Assembly (NCBI GenBank): GCA_963814645.1
Contig: CAWFDX010000015.1
Location: 372,001 to 436,000, forward strand
Source: RYN-230 sp963814645
Lineage (GTDB): Bacteria; Actinomycetota; Actinomycetes; Streptosporangiales; Streptosporangiaceae
Direction: 5' to 3'
Length of the DNA stretch: 64,000 nucleotides
The translations under genes were made by a program, and so were the position numbers. The notes under the pieces are model-generated. The model made no database searches, was not told the origin of the DNA, and saw only the letters and a list, made by a program, of their open reading frames with translations. This document shows, one piece after another, positions 44,223 through 53,949 of the stretch (position 1 is its first letter; each line of letters starts with the position of its first letter).

Positions 44223-47200
44223 ATGGACGCTGGACTCGTGCCCGGGGGCTTGGCAGATGTCCTCGCGGATAAGACACCAAAAGAGCAGTTCGACGCGCTG
44301 GCCGGGCCAAGCCACCTGTGGTGGCGGCACTGCCAAGATGCCGTCCGCGCCATGGCCCAGTCGGCCGCAGCGGCCGGGCGAGCGGCCAGTGCATCCCATC
44401 TCCAGCAGCTTTCTGCAGACGAAGAGCGTCTGAGTAGCCTCTTTGCGGGTCAGGCGGGTTCTGATGAGGCCGGCCGCTCCTTCACGGAGTCCGCCCACAT
44501 GATCGCGGACGTTACCCGGGTCCTCGGCGGTTCCGGCGGAGAACGCCGGGGATTCCTGCGGGCCGTAGCGCGTTACTGGGCTCGTTCTGGGCTGCTCGTA
44601 CCCACGCCACCAGGAATCGGGCCGCTGCTGCCGGACGAGTGCCTTTCCGCCATGGAGCCGTCACTTCGAGAACCCATCCGGGTGCTGACCAAGGAACTGA
44701 CCAGGGCGCTGGCTGAGGATCCGGAGAGCCAGGGCGCCGAGTCACCTTGGACGATGGCGTTAGTGACGGCGTTGCGACTCGCTGGAGTCGGGCCATGGCG
44801 GGGCCATGTCACCCGCGTACCGGTGCTGTTCGACAAGCCAGACAGTACTGGCGGCGAGACCGGGATGCTCCAGATTTGTCAGTTCGCTGGGGGGCCACCG
44901 GGGCTCTATCCCGATCCCGAGGCCATGAGTTCCATTCGCGCCAACAAGGAATTCACCGCCGCCCTGGCCCAGGCCTGGTCCTACGCAATCCGCGGCCAGC
45001 GAGTGAACGGCTGCGTCATGTGGCGGCTTACCCTGAGCGATGAGGCTCCCGTCCTGCTCGTCGTCGGCGGATCTCTCGGCGCGCCCCTTGCCATCGCCCT
45101 GCGTGACCATCTCCGGGGGTGGGCGCCGCGCAGTCGGCCATGGGCAGCAGTCCAAGCCGCTTTCCTGGGCTTACGCCCGCGTTGTGCGATCACAGGTGCG
45201 CTGGCTCCCGGTGACACGCTGGCCGCAGTCGGCGGTATGCAAGCGAAGATCGAAGCGGCCCGGGCCAGCAACTGGCGTCTGGTCGCGCCGCAGAGCAACC
45301 AGGCCGCAGCCATCCATATCCCGGACGGACCGCACGTCTACTGGGCTTCCACTTTGCGCCGGGCGTCCAGGTACGCGCGCCGCTGGCGACCGGTACGCAC
45401 CGGCATCGCGGCTGCCGCTGCCCTCGCGCTGACCGGTACCGGCCTGGCTATCCGGTTCGACACCGCGGCGGCTGACCGCGCCAGCCTGCAGCGCGCAGTC
45501 AACACGTCCATCCATGTCGCGGCGGAAAGCGAGACGTTCGACACCACGGACCCAGCTAGGGCCGCGCTACTGGCCGCGGCCGCGTGGCGCATCGATCCCA
45601 CCCCGCAAGCCCGCGAAAGCCTGCTCCAGGCTTATGCGCAACCAGAACGCGCCACTCTTCCCGACAGCGCACCCTTTCTGGCCGAAGGCGCTCAGCCCGT
45701 TGCGCTCAGCCCGGACGGCACTGTGCTCGTCACGGCGACCAACGGGAGCGTCAAGCTGTGGAATGCAGTCACGCACCGCGAGATGGGATCACCGATCCGG
45801 TTCTCCTCCGGCGTGTGCGCGGTCTCCTTTGACCCTGGCGGGAAGCTGGTAGCCATCGAGAATCTCCTCGGAGACGTACGCCTCTGGGACGTTGCCACCA
45901 GGCGCCCGGTGAGCCCGTCGATGTTCGCCGGCTACGACACTGGAGACACGAACTGCGGGATAGCGTTCAGCCCGGACGGGAACATGCTGGCCGCCGCGGG
46001 GCCGGACGGCAGCATCCGGTTGTGGAACCTGCGCACCTACCAGCAAGTCGGCACACCAATGCCGGCGGGCGGCGGCAGCGGCCTGGGAGACCTGATATTC
46101 AATCCGGCCGGGACATTGCTGATCGCGGCGGCCATGAACGGCACGATCACCACGTGGAACGTCAGCACCCACTCGCGGATCGGCCCGAGGATAACCGCTT
46201 CCGGGGACCCTGGCGCCGTTGCCCTCAGCCCTGATGGAAAGATCCTCGCCACTGTGGGGCACTATCTCCGGTTCTGGTCGGTCCGCAGGCACCGGGAGGT
46301 TGGCTCACCGGTGCCAATACAGCCCGTTGGCGCTAACGCGGTGGCGTTCAGCCCTACCCAGCCGGTCGTCGCAACCGCCAACGCCAATGGCACGACCACA
46401 TTCTGGGATGAAGCCACCGGCCATCGGGTCGGGCCGGTTCTCCCGGCCGACAGCAGCGGCGCCGCGGATTCGGTCGTGTTCAGTCCAACTGGGCGAATGG
46501 TCGCTACCACCAGCCAGGACGAAACCCGCCTGTGGGACCTCTCCGTTCTAGGCCCGACCGGTTCCCCGCTGATCGCCAGTACGCACGGCGCGGCAACAGA
46601 TGTCGTCTTCAGCCCAGATGGAAGGATCCTGGCCACCACGGGTTCCGACGGTGCCGCACGGCTATGGAACCCCGCCACTCACCGCCAGGTCGGCCCCCCG
46701 CTGACCGTCACAGGGCACGGTCCGCTTTCCGGTGTCGCGTTCAGTCCGGGCGGCGGGATCCTCGCCCTGGCCGGGAGAGACGTCCGGCTATGGAACGTCG
46801 CAACCCGTAAGCCAGTTGGCCCCCCCCGCTGCCCGGGCTGAGTCCCGGCGATGCGCAGGACATCGGCCCGGACGGTGTGTCATTCGGCGCTGACGGATCG
46901 GCGCTTGCATTCGTCTCATCAATCGACAACACCACCACGTTCACCGCCCTCCGAATATGGAATACAGTGACGCACCGTCTGATCGGTAAGCCGATAAGCA
47001 ATGGCGGTGACGTCAATGCCGTCGCGTTCAGCCGGGACGGCGCGCTGCTGGCTACCGGCGAGGACAACCAGACAGCTGTGCTGCGGAGCGCGAAGTCCTA
47101 CCAGCGGGTCGGCGCGAGCTTGGCGATCGGCAGTGGGGCTGGTGTCACCTGGTCCGTAGCCTTCAGCCCGGACGGCAAGACGGTGGCCACCACGGTAGGT

Positions 47201-47587
47201 GACCAGGTCCAGTTGTCGAATGCGGCCACCCAGCAACCGGACGGCGCCGTCATCACCGCGGGCCATAGCGGCCAGGCCGTCGTGACGTTCAGCCCGGACG
47301 GCCAGTTGCTCGCCACAGCGGATGGCACGGTCAGGTTGTGGGACGTCGCCACCCACCGGGAGATCGGGGCCCCCATCACCTCCGACACCGGCGCCGTCAG
47401 CGCTATAGCATTCAGCCCGGACAGTCGGCTCCTCGCCACCGCTGACGGGGACGGCACCGTCCAGCTCATCGACGTCGCGTTCCCCCATGACCTCGTCAGC
47501 GCGGTCTGCGCCATAGCCGGACGCTCCCTGACGCCCAGTGAATGGAGGACTTACGTGTCAAACGAGCCGTACCAGAAAGTCTGCTAA
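44223..47587 (+). pseudogene. Lon-type (S16) peptidase-like membrane protein with WD40 repeats; frameshift at a C8 run
   Basis: The start is ATG 44223, seven bases after GGAGG. Residues ~1-260 are unrecognised. A region like the Lon proteolytic domain follows: LLVVGGSLGAPLAIALRDHL (candidate nucleophile Ser284) and RCAITGALAPGDTLAAVGGM then QAKIEAARASNWRLVAPQSN (Lys342), matching the GPSAG and GGLKEKLLAA Lon blocks. Then a transmembrane helix (~391-411), the linker DPARAALLAAAAWRIDPTPQ and WD40 repeats (SPDGTVLVTATNGSVKLWNA onward). The frame breaks in C8 at 46820-46827; one added C restores VGPPPLPGLSPGDAQ and the rest to 47587. Likely an indel, but slippage control is possible. First gene of a three-gene operon. 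Confidence 0.78.
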
Positions 47588-47627
47588 CCGATAGATACGG
47601 ACGGTGGCTCTTGATCAACCTGCATGA

Positions 47628-48056
47628 GTGCGGCTAGGGAACGTTTTGCTGCCCTGGCCAGAGGCGGCGGGTTTCGGCGCTATAGGCGGGCTCGTCGTCG
47701 AAATCGTCTTCACCTACCGGCGGCTGAGCGCATGGCAGCAGGCACGTCATGCCGCAGCGGCAGCCGGTAAGAGACCGCGCCCGACCTACACCAGCTTCAT
47801 CGATCCTGGCCCCGACCTGACCGTGGCCTGCAGTCGGGCGGTGCTTGGGGTGCTGGCCGGCCTGCTGCTGCGGAGCGAGGTGACCGGGTTCTACGCGGCG
47901 CTGGCCGTGGGAGCGTCCGCGCCAGCACTGCTTGCTGGCCTTGGGAAAGCCGCGACCCCGGCCCAAGTACCGCGGGCAGAGCCGAAAGGTGTCGATGAGC
48001 CAATAACGGCCGCACTCGCACAAGTGCCGGATATTTCCGCGGAGGCCGGGGAATGA
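47628..48056 (+). CDS. Small two-helix membrane protein of the S16-WD40 operon
   Basis: 142 aa from GTG 47628, 40 bp after the WD40 protein. Two hydrophobic segments: AAGFGAIGGLVVEIVFTY (~13-30) and the longer AVLGVLAGLLLRSEVTGFYA with AALAVGASAPALLAGLG (~71-105), separated by a basic cytoplasmic loop (RRLSAWQQARHAAAAAGKRP). No family recognised. Its stop overlaps the next start (ATGA), so it belongs to the same operon and may anchor or conduct a signal for the peptidase-WD40 protein, but that is inference. Confidence 0.8.
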   Translation: MRLGNVLLPWPEAAGFGAIGGLVVEIVFTYRRLSAWQQARHAAAAAGKRPRPTYTSFIDPGPDLTVACSRAVLGVLAGLLLRSEVTGFYAALAVGASAPALLAGLGKAATPAQVPRAEPKGVDEPITAALAQVPDISAEAGE

Positions 48057-49117
48057 CGGGCCGCACGTTTGGCCGGCGATACTGGACTGGGCTGACCGCC
48101 TCGGGCTCTCTGGCCAGTCAGACGGTGCTTGGCCGTGGGCGTGCGGGTTATTCCTTCTGGCGGCGCTACTGGGCATCATTCACCGGAGTTGACCTGCCCG
48201 TCCGGGAGGATGTGCCGACAGCACGTCAAGCAGCAATGGCCACGCCGGCCGACAGCAAGCCCTGGATGCCAGCATCGCCTCAGCGTGCTCAAGAACAGCT
48301 CGCGGGTCAGCCGGGCCCGGTCTTGACCGGAGGAGAGCTGGACGCCCTGCTGGCCGGTGTAACAGAAGGCGCCCCATCGCCCGATCGCGTGCCTCTGACC
48401 ATCGCGACGCCCAGCGCCTCGGCCGAGTTGCACGCGACCCATGAAGACACCGCGAGATTCACGGTGACCATGCAGGTGACGCCGGCATCAGGCCGCGAGA
48501 TGCCAGCACTGACGACCATCGGGCTGGAGACCAGCGATGAGTTCTTCCTGGCCATAATGCCGTCAACCGGTTCGGCAACATTCACGAACGTCCCGGGCGG
48601 CGAGTGGAACCTGCGCAGGCTCAGCCAGCCGCCGGCCAAGAACTACGGCAGTCTCCTGGTCACGCTGCCGTCGCCGCGCCCTCTCATTACCCTGGCCGCG
48701 GCCAGCCGGACACCAACCGCCCTGATCAAGGCGGCGCTCCCGGGAGCTCAGGCCGTTCTTGTCCTGCATCAAGAGCGTGCCGATGTCTTTCTCCTGGAAG
48801 TCGTCCCCGATGAGGCCGACGACTCCCCGCGATTCGTCGCGGTTCACTACGGCAACGCCAGCGGAGATGAGCAGGTGCTCATCATTCCCTTCCTCGGCGC
48901 GGGTCTCGCCCGTCTGCCTGGCTATGTCGCCAGCTTGCCGTGGCACGCGTCACTGCCTGCCCCCGCCGATCAGCTTCTCACCTGGGATCTCGAAACTGTT
49001 GCCGTATCGGTCCGGGCCGCCGCCAACAACGCCACCAGACGTGCCTGGAGAACGATCACCGAACGGGTGCCAGAACTCCACAAAATCATTACCGAAGAAC
49101 TTGGCCCGCCTACCTGA
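48053..49117 (+). CDS. Hypothetical protein with duplicated RRYW motif
   Basis: 354-aa protein overlapping the previous gene by 4 bp. The N-terminus carries two copies of a short motif: FGRRYWTGLTA (~6-16) and FWRRYWASFTGVDLP (~35-49). The second form is one I have seen at the start of several actinobacterial hypothetical proteins; it may be a docking tag. A Pro/Ala-rich linker follows and then a mostly beta domain (FTVTMQVTPASGREMPALTT, ALPGAQAVLVLHQERADVFL). No transmembrane helix. Final gene of the operon; role unknown, perhaps an adaptor or substrate of the peptidase-like partner. Confidence 0.75.
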   Translation: MTGRTFGRRYWTGLTASGSLASQTVLGRGRAGYSFWRRYWASFTGVDLPVREDVPTARQAAMATPADSKPWMPASPQRAQEQLAGQPGPVLTGGELDALLAGVTEGAPSPDRVPLTIATPSASAELHATHEDTARFTVTMQVTPASGREMPALTTIGLETSDEFFLAIMPSTGSATFTNVPGGEWNLRRLSQPPAKNYGSLLVTLPSPRPLITLAAASRTPTALIKAALPGAQAVLVLHQERADVFLLEVVPDEADDSPRFVAVHYGNASGDEQVLIIPFLGAGLARLPGYVASLPWHASLPAPADQLLTWDLETVAVSVRAAANNATRRAWRTITERVPELHKIITEELGPPT

Positions 49118-49129
49118 CGGCGCGTCCGG

Positions 49130-49299
49130 CGTGTGTCGTTGTCGTGCCCCTGGGCCAGTGCGGCCTGGTAGAACGCGGCGGCCAGGCTGAACAGGGGAGT
49201 TGGGCTGTGCAGCTCGGCGGCGAATGCGGCGATGATCCCGATGTCCTTGTCGTAGACCCGGGCCCGGATGCCCGGCTGTACGTAGTCCCGTGCTGCCAT
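49130..49299 (-). pseudogene. Remnant of a 3-hydroxyisobutyrate dehydrogenase-like C-terminus
   Basis: The minus-strand frame reads AARDYVQPGIRARVYDKDIG then LFSLAAAFYQAALAQGHDND, which resembles the last ~60 residues of 3-hydroxyisobutyrate/L-threonate dehydrogenases (typical VKDLGI ... AAHG pattern). The NAD-binding half is absent, and the tail continues into non-homologous sequence. Likely a decayed gene truncated by insertion-element activity nearby. Confidence 0.5.
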
Positions 49300-49750
49300 G
49301 GCTGGTCCGCGCCTCGAGCATCCGGGGCGTGCCCGCCCCGTCGCCTATTCAAGGGCCCGCGTCGGCCGCTTCTGCTTGATATGCAGGGTGATCGTGAGGC
49401 GCCAAGACCATAGGTATCCGCCAGCCCGTATGCCCTTGCGCCGTGCGACGATCACCAGCTGCGAGTCGTGCTCCGCAACCGGGGCGCGCATATCGATGCT
49501 CCTATGGGAGTCAAGGGCTCTAATAGCTTTTCTGGGGGTTATTTCCGGTTGTTGAAAGGGGGGATGCGGGCCGGGCTGGGCTGCTGGTTGCGGACAAGAC
49601 AGGGATGGGCCGCGCAGTCAAAGGGCAGGCTCTTATTAGGTCACGCCCAGCAGGTCATGGCGTAGGCCCGGGAGCGGCCGGCGGATCGTTCGAAGGCCAG
49701 CGCGTCTGCGGCAGCCGATTCGCGGGCCAGGCCGCTCCCGGGAGCTGGCG
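49300..49750. other. Non-coding stretch before the IS110 transposase stop
   Basis: About 450 bp with no supported gene. It must include one end of the IS110-family element, whose boundaries I cannot place because this family has no terminal inverted repeats. Low-complexity G runs (GAAAGGGGGG near 49553) are present; no clear hairpin terminator was found. Confidence 0.4.
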
Positions 49751-50791
49751 TCAGCCGGCAGGTGCCCGAAGGAGCGGATAGACCTCGCGGGCGGCATACC
49801 GCTTGAGGCAGCGGATGATTTCCTTCTTCGACAGGCCTTCTTTGGTGCGCCGGTCGACGTAGGCGCGGGTGGGTGGATGGGAGCTCATCCGGGTGATGAC
49901 GATGCGCCACAGGGCGTGGTTGGCCTGGCGGTCACCGCCACGGTTGAGCCGATGGCGGGTCCGCTTGCCGGAAGAGGCGGGGATCGGGGCGACGCCACAC
50001 AGGTGGGCCCAGGCGGCCTCGGAGCGGAGCCGTTCTGGATGATCCCCAGCGGAGACCAGCAGCAGTGCGGCGGTCTCGGGGCCCACGCCGTAGAGGGCGA
50101 GCAGGCCAGGTGCACGGACGGTCACGAGCGGGACGATGAGGTCGTCCAGGCGCTCGATCTGGTCGTCGAGGAACTCGCTGCGCCGTCCCAGTTCCCGCAG
50201 GGCGAACCGGGTGGCATAGGCCGCCGCGTCGCCGGGCCGGGGCCGTAGTAAGGCGGTCTCGGCGACCAGGGCGGCCGCGGTGTGCTGGGAGAACCGGGCC
50301 CGCAGGTCATCTGGCCCGGTCAAGATCAAGGCCCTGGCCTGGTTGATGGTCTGGGTCCGCTCGGCGCGGGCGCTGCGCTTGGCGACCATCAGCGCCCGGA
50401 TCGCCTCCACCGCGCCGTCGCGGCCCTTCGGCGCGCCGCGGGCCCGCCCGGACTGCGCGGCCCGGGCGGCGCTCACCGCATCGAGCGGGTCGGACTTGCC
50501 TTGCCGGCGGCGGTCCTGGCGGTCGGAGCGGTCCACCTCCACGACCTGGATGCCAGCTGTGGTGATGTGCCGGGCTAGCCCTGCGCCATAGCTGCCGGTC
50601 CCCTCGATCCCGACCAGGCACACCGTCCCGAACCCGCTCAGCCAGCCCAGCAGCTGGGCATAGCCGGCGGCGGTAGCGGGGAACTCCTGGACGCCGAGTA
50701 ACCCGCCGATGGGATCCAGGGCGGCAGCCATGTGGGTATCGGCGTGGGTGTCCACGCCGCCGGTAATGGCGCGTGTCTCTACGATGGTCAC
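49751..50791 (-). CDS. IS110-family transposase
   Basis: 346-aa recombinase; GTG 50791 after AGGGATG. RuvC-like DEDD N-terminal domain with VDTHADTH (Asp), VGIEGTGSYG (Glu) and SDPLDAVSAA (Asp); then helix-hairpin-helix LLALYGVGPETAALLLV and the C-terminal Transposase_20 region CGVAPIPASSGKRTRHRLN with the conserved Ser. The ORF looks intact, so the element may be active. In the IS110 group the non-coding region upstream of the start carries a bridge RNA that chooses target and donor DNA; here that would be about 50792-51060. Confidence 0.95.
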   Translation of the reverse strand: MTIVETRAITGGVDTHADTHMAAALDPIGGLLGVQEFPATAAGYAQLLGWLSGFGTVCLVGIEGTGSYGAGLARHITTAGIQVVEVDRSDRQDRRRQGKSDPLDAVSAARAAQSGRARGAPKGRDGAVEAIRALMVAKRSARAERTQTINQARALILTGPDDLRARFSQHTAAALVAETALLRPRPGDAAAYATRFALRELGRRSEFLDDQIERLDDLIVPLVTVRAPGLLALYGVGPETAALLLVSAGDHPERLRSEAAWAHLCGVAPIPASSGKRTRHRLNRGGDRQANHALWRIVITRMSSHPPTRAYVDRRTKEGLSKKEIIRCLKRYAAREVYPLLRAPAG

Positions 50792-51060
50792 GTCATCCCT
50801 TTCTGTGGTTGAGGGATGGCACGCACCTGCTGGCCGCCCGGACCTGTGACACCCCGGCCTCTTGCCCAGGCCAGGCAGATCAGACCGGCAGCGCCGGTGG
50901 GTGCCTGAAAACCTGGGGCCCGGCCGACAGGTCGATATCAAGACAGCCCGAGCGGCGTCGGCCGATTCGGAGGTCAGGCCGGGACCCAGGCCCCTGACCC
51001 TACGCCGCTACCCGTCCCAAACCACGCAGGCGTGGCCGGAAGAGGACTAGCAGGGCCAGA
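50792..51060 (-). ncRNA. Candidate IS110 bridge RNA region
   Basis: Non-coding DNA immediately upstream of the IS110 transposase. It contains short hairpins, the clearest being ACCGGC-AGC-GCCGGT (50884-50898). By analogy with the known IS110-group arrangement this is where a bridge RNA would be encoded; the two guide loops and the right or left ends were not identified here. Confidence 0.3.
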
Positions 51061-51415
51061 AGCACCATCCACATCCTCCCTACCGACTCGGCGCCTCTTT
51101 CCGCGGTTGAGTGGGCGGCGGTCACTAAGCGCAGACCTGCCAGTTCGGGGCTGCTACCGCGGGACCAGATGCGAGCCTGGATGTCCGCGGCGAAAGCGGT
51201 CGGCTGTGTACCGGTCGGTGTGCTCGGCTGGACGGGGTTAGTGGTGTCATCACGTTATCGCCGGAATGCCAGGGGCTTGCTGGCGTGCTCTGCTTGAGCC
51301 TGGGGTCAGGCTCACTCGCCGGCGGGATTGTGGGCCGCGTGCACCGTGATGACCGTCGTCCTGAGGTGGAGACCGGCGCGCCGCAGGTGGCTGCGCCGAC
51401 GTAGGCTCTGCAGAC
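51061..51415. other. Intergenic stretch, no supported gene
   Basis: About 350 bp before the XRE-NB-ARC gene. One plus-strand frame encodes DQMRAWMSAAKAVGCVPVGV and a basic end, which looks faintly protein-like, possibly a relic, but has no start or family match. It probably includes the promoter of the regulator gene and the left side of the IS110 element. Confidence 0.35.
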
Positions 51416-53938
51416 GTGGAGCCTGGGCTGCGGTTCGCCGACTTGCTGAGGCAGCTGCGGACCGAGGCGCGGCTGACGCAGGAGGAGCTGGCCGAGCAGG
51501 CGGGGCTGAGCCCGCGGTCAGTCAGCGACCTGGAACGGGGCATCAATCGGACTGCGCGCAAGGATAGTGCCCTGATGCTGGCCAGTGCGCTCAAGCTGAC
51601 CGGCCCGGTGCAGGAGGCATTCGTCGCTGCCGCCCGCGGCCGGGCCGAGTCGGCGCGGGTACTGGCGGTCAGGAGCGAAGACCCGCCGGAGTCCTCGGCG
51701 GCTGCCGCGACGCGGACTTTGCCGCGTGACATCGGTGGCTTCACCGGCCGCGAAGGCGAGCTGACGGGCCTGGAGAAATCGCTGGCCGAGGTGGCGGGCG
51801 GCGGCTTGGCGGCCATCTACGCGATCGACGGGATGGCGGGCATCGGCAAGACGACGTTCGCCGTGCACGCTGCGCACCGGCTGGCCGGGCGTTTCCCTGA
51901 CGGGCAGTTCTTCCTCCCGCTGCACGCGCACACCGCTGGTCAGTCACCCGTCGACCCGGCCGATGCCCTGACGAGTCTGCTGATGACGGCGGGGATAGCC
52001 GTTCAGCACATCCCGCCTGGCCTGGAAGCGCGGGCAGCGAAGTGGCGAGACCACGTCGCGGGCAAGAAAATTCTGCTGCTCCTGGACGACGTTGCCGGGC
52101 ACGAGCAGGTGCGGCCGCTGCTGCCCGGCGGCGCTGACAGCCTGGTGCTGGTCACCAGCCGGCGGCGGCTGACCGCGCTTGAGGACGCCATCGTGATCAG
52201 CATCGACACCTTGTCTCCCGATGAGGCGTGGGCGCTGCTGGCCCGGCTGGCCGGCCGGGCCGACCTTGAACTGGACGAGGCCGCCGGCCGGGAGATCACC
52301 CAGCTGTGCGGATACCTGCCGCTGGCGATCGGAATGCTCGCCCGGCGGCTCCGGCATCACCCGGCCAGGACCGCTGCCGAGCTCGCGGCCGAGCTGGCCG
52401 CGGCGCGGGACCGGCTGGCGGTGATGCGCGCGGAGAACCTGTCCGTCGCGGCGGCGTTCGATCTGTCCTATCGGGACCTGACGGCGAACCAGCGGAGGCT
52501 GTTCCGGCGGCTCGGCGCCGCGCCTGGCCCGGACATCGACGCGTACGGGGCCGCCGCGCTAGACGACGCGAGCGTTGAGGATGCCCGCCGCCACCTGGAC
52601 GAGCTCTACGACCATCATCTGCTCACTGAGCCGGCGCCGGGCCGGTACCTGCTGCACGACCTGCTGCGCGAATACGCACGCGCACTCGCCGCAGCCGACC
52701 AGCCGATACAGGCGCGCGCAGCCGTCGAACGGCTGATCAACTTCTACGCTCACGTTGCCGCCGGTGCGTGCCGGCACATCGCGACCTGGACCACGGCCGG
52801 CGGACGACTGCCGCCGACCGATCCGCCCGCCAGCGCCCCACAGCTGACCACGTCACAGGAAGCAGCCGACTGGCTGGACGCCGAGCGCCCCAACCTGCAT
52901 GCGGCGGTCAGCTACGCGGCAGCCGAGGGGATGCCGCTGCACTCGATCGCGATCGCCGCCGCGATGGGCGGCTACCTACGCGCCCGCGGCCACTGGCAGC
53001 AAGCGACGGCCCAATACCGGACGGCGCTGCGCGCAGCGCGGGCGGCCGGGGACCGCCGCGGCGAGGCCGGCATGCTTGACGAGCTTGGCTTGCTGCAGCA
53101 GCTGACCGGCGATTACCAGGACGCGGCAGCCACCTTGACGCAGGCCATCGAGTTGTTCCGCGAGCTGGGCGACAAGCCGGGTCAGGCCTATGCGCTCAAT
53201 CACCTTGGCCTGGTCTACGGGCACACATCCGACTTCCGGGCCACAATCGACTGCCACCAGCAGGCGCTGGAGCTTGCCCTGGCGGCGGGCGACAAGCTGG
53301 CTGAGGCGGTCTCGCTGACCGGCGTCGGGATGGTGCTGCTGTTGACCGGCGACTACCCGGCTAGTGTCGAGGCCTACCAGCGGGCGCTGTCGCTGTTCCG
53401 CGGTCTTGGGTCAACGTTCGACGAGGCCGACGCGCTGACTGAGCTTGGTCTCGCGTGGCGGCTGACCGGAGACTATGCCGCCGCCTTGGCGCACGAGCGC
53501 GACGCGCTTGAGTTGTGGCGTCAGCTCGGCGACCGGCTCGGCCAGGCCTGGGCGCTCGGCGACCTCGGCATGGTGCACCAGGAAACCGGGGAGTATCCAG
53601 CGGCCGCCGCTTGCCTTGAGGAGGCCCTGGAGTTGCATCGCGACCTGGGCTCGCGGCACGGCGAAATCATGGTCCTCAACGACCTCGGCGAACTGGCTAC
53701 CCGGACGTCGGCACCCGAGAAGGCCAGCGAGATTCACCGCGAAGCGCTGGCCAAGGCGATCGAGCTGGGCGCACCTGCGGAGGAAGCCAGGGCGCTGGCC
53801 GGCCTCGGCCGCAGTCAGCTTGCCGGCGATAGCGCCGAGGCCGCCAGGCACCTGCGCGAGGCGCTCGCGATCTATCAGCGCATCGGAGCACCACAAGCCC
53901 GGCTCGTCCAGGACACGCTGGATGAGCACGGCCTCTAG
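51416..53938 (+). CDS. XRE-HTH, NB-ARC ATPase and TPR regulator
   Basis: 840-aa cytoplasmic signal-transduction protein of the STAND class. GTG 51416 start. XRE helix-turn-helix at ~9-60 (LTQEELAEQAGLSPRSVSDL), NB-ARC with P-loop GMAGIGKTT (139-147), Walker B KKILLLLDDV and the GLPLA-like GYLPLAIGML, then about eight TPR units from residue ~530 (ALNHLGLVYGHTSDFRATID, ELGLAWRLTGDYAAALAHER). This AfsR-like layout lacks the SARP DNA-binding module; DNA binding is by the XRE domain. Ligands bind the TPR arch and trigger ATP-dependent oligomerisation in relatives. Targets unknown; a small gene of opposite orientation follows. Confidence 0.93.
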   Translation: MEPGLRFADLLRQLRTEARLTQEELAEQAGLSPRSVSDLERGINRTARKDSALMLASALKLTGPVQEAFVAAARGRAESARVLAVRSEDPPESSAAAATRTLPRDIGGFTGREGELTGLEKSLAEVAGGGLAAIYAIDGMAGIGKTTFAVHAAHRLAGRFPDGQFFLPLHAHTAGQSPVDPADALTSLLMTAGIAVQHIPPGLEARAAKWRDHVAGKKILLLLDDVAGHEQVRPLLPGGADSLVLVTSRRRLTALEDAIVISIDTLSPDEAWALLARLAGRADLELDEAAGREITQLCGYLPLAIGMLARRLRHHPARTAAELAAELAAARDRLAVMRAENLSVAAAFDLSYRDLTANQRRLFRRLGAAPGPDIDAYGAAALDDASVEDARRHLDELYDHHLLTEPAPGRYLLHDLLREYARALAAADQPIQARAAVERLINFYAHVAAGACRHIATWTTAGGRLPPTDPPASAPQLTTSQEAADWLDAERPNLHAAVSYAAAEGMPLHSIAIAAAMGGYLRARGHWQQATAQYRTALRAARAAGDRRGEAGMLDELGLLQQLTGDYQDAAATLTQAIELFRELGDKPGQAYALNHLGLVYGHTSDFRATIDCHQQALELALAAGDKLAEAVSLTGVGMVLLLTGDYPASVEAYQRALSLFRGLGSTFDEADALTELGLAWRLTGDYAAALAHERDALELWRQLGDRLGQAWALGDLGMVHQETGEYPAAAACLEEALELHRDLGSRHGEIMVLNDLGELATRTSAPEKASEIHREALAKAIELGAPAEEARALAGLGRSQLAGDSAEAARHLREALAIYQRIGAPQARLVQDTLDEHGL

Positions 53939-53949
53939 ACAGCCACAGG

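Noticed and set aside
44223..47587. Possibility that the WD40 protein is a NACHT/STAND ATPase
   Set aside because: No P-loop or Walker B is visible; the conserved segment fits the Lon Ser-Lys core instead.
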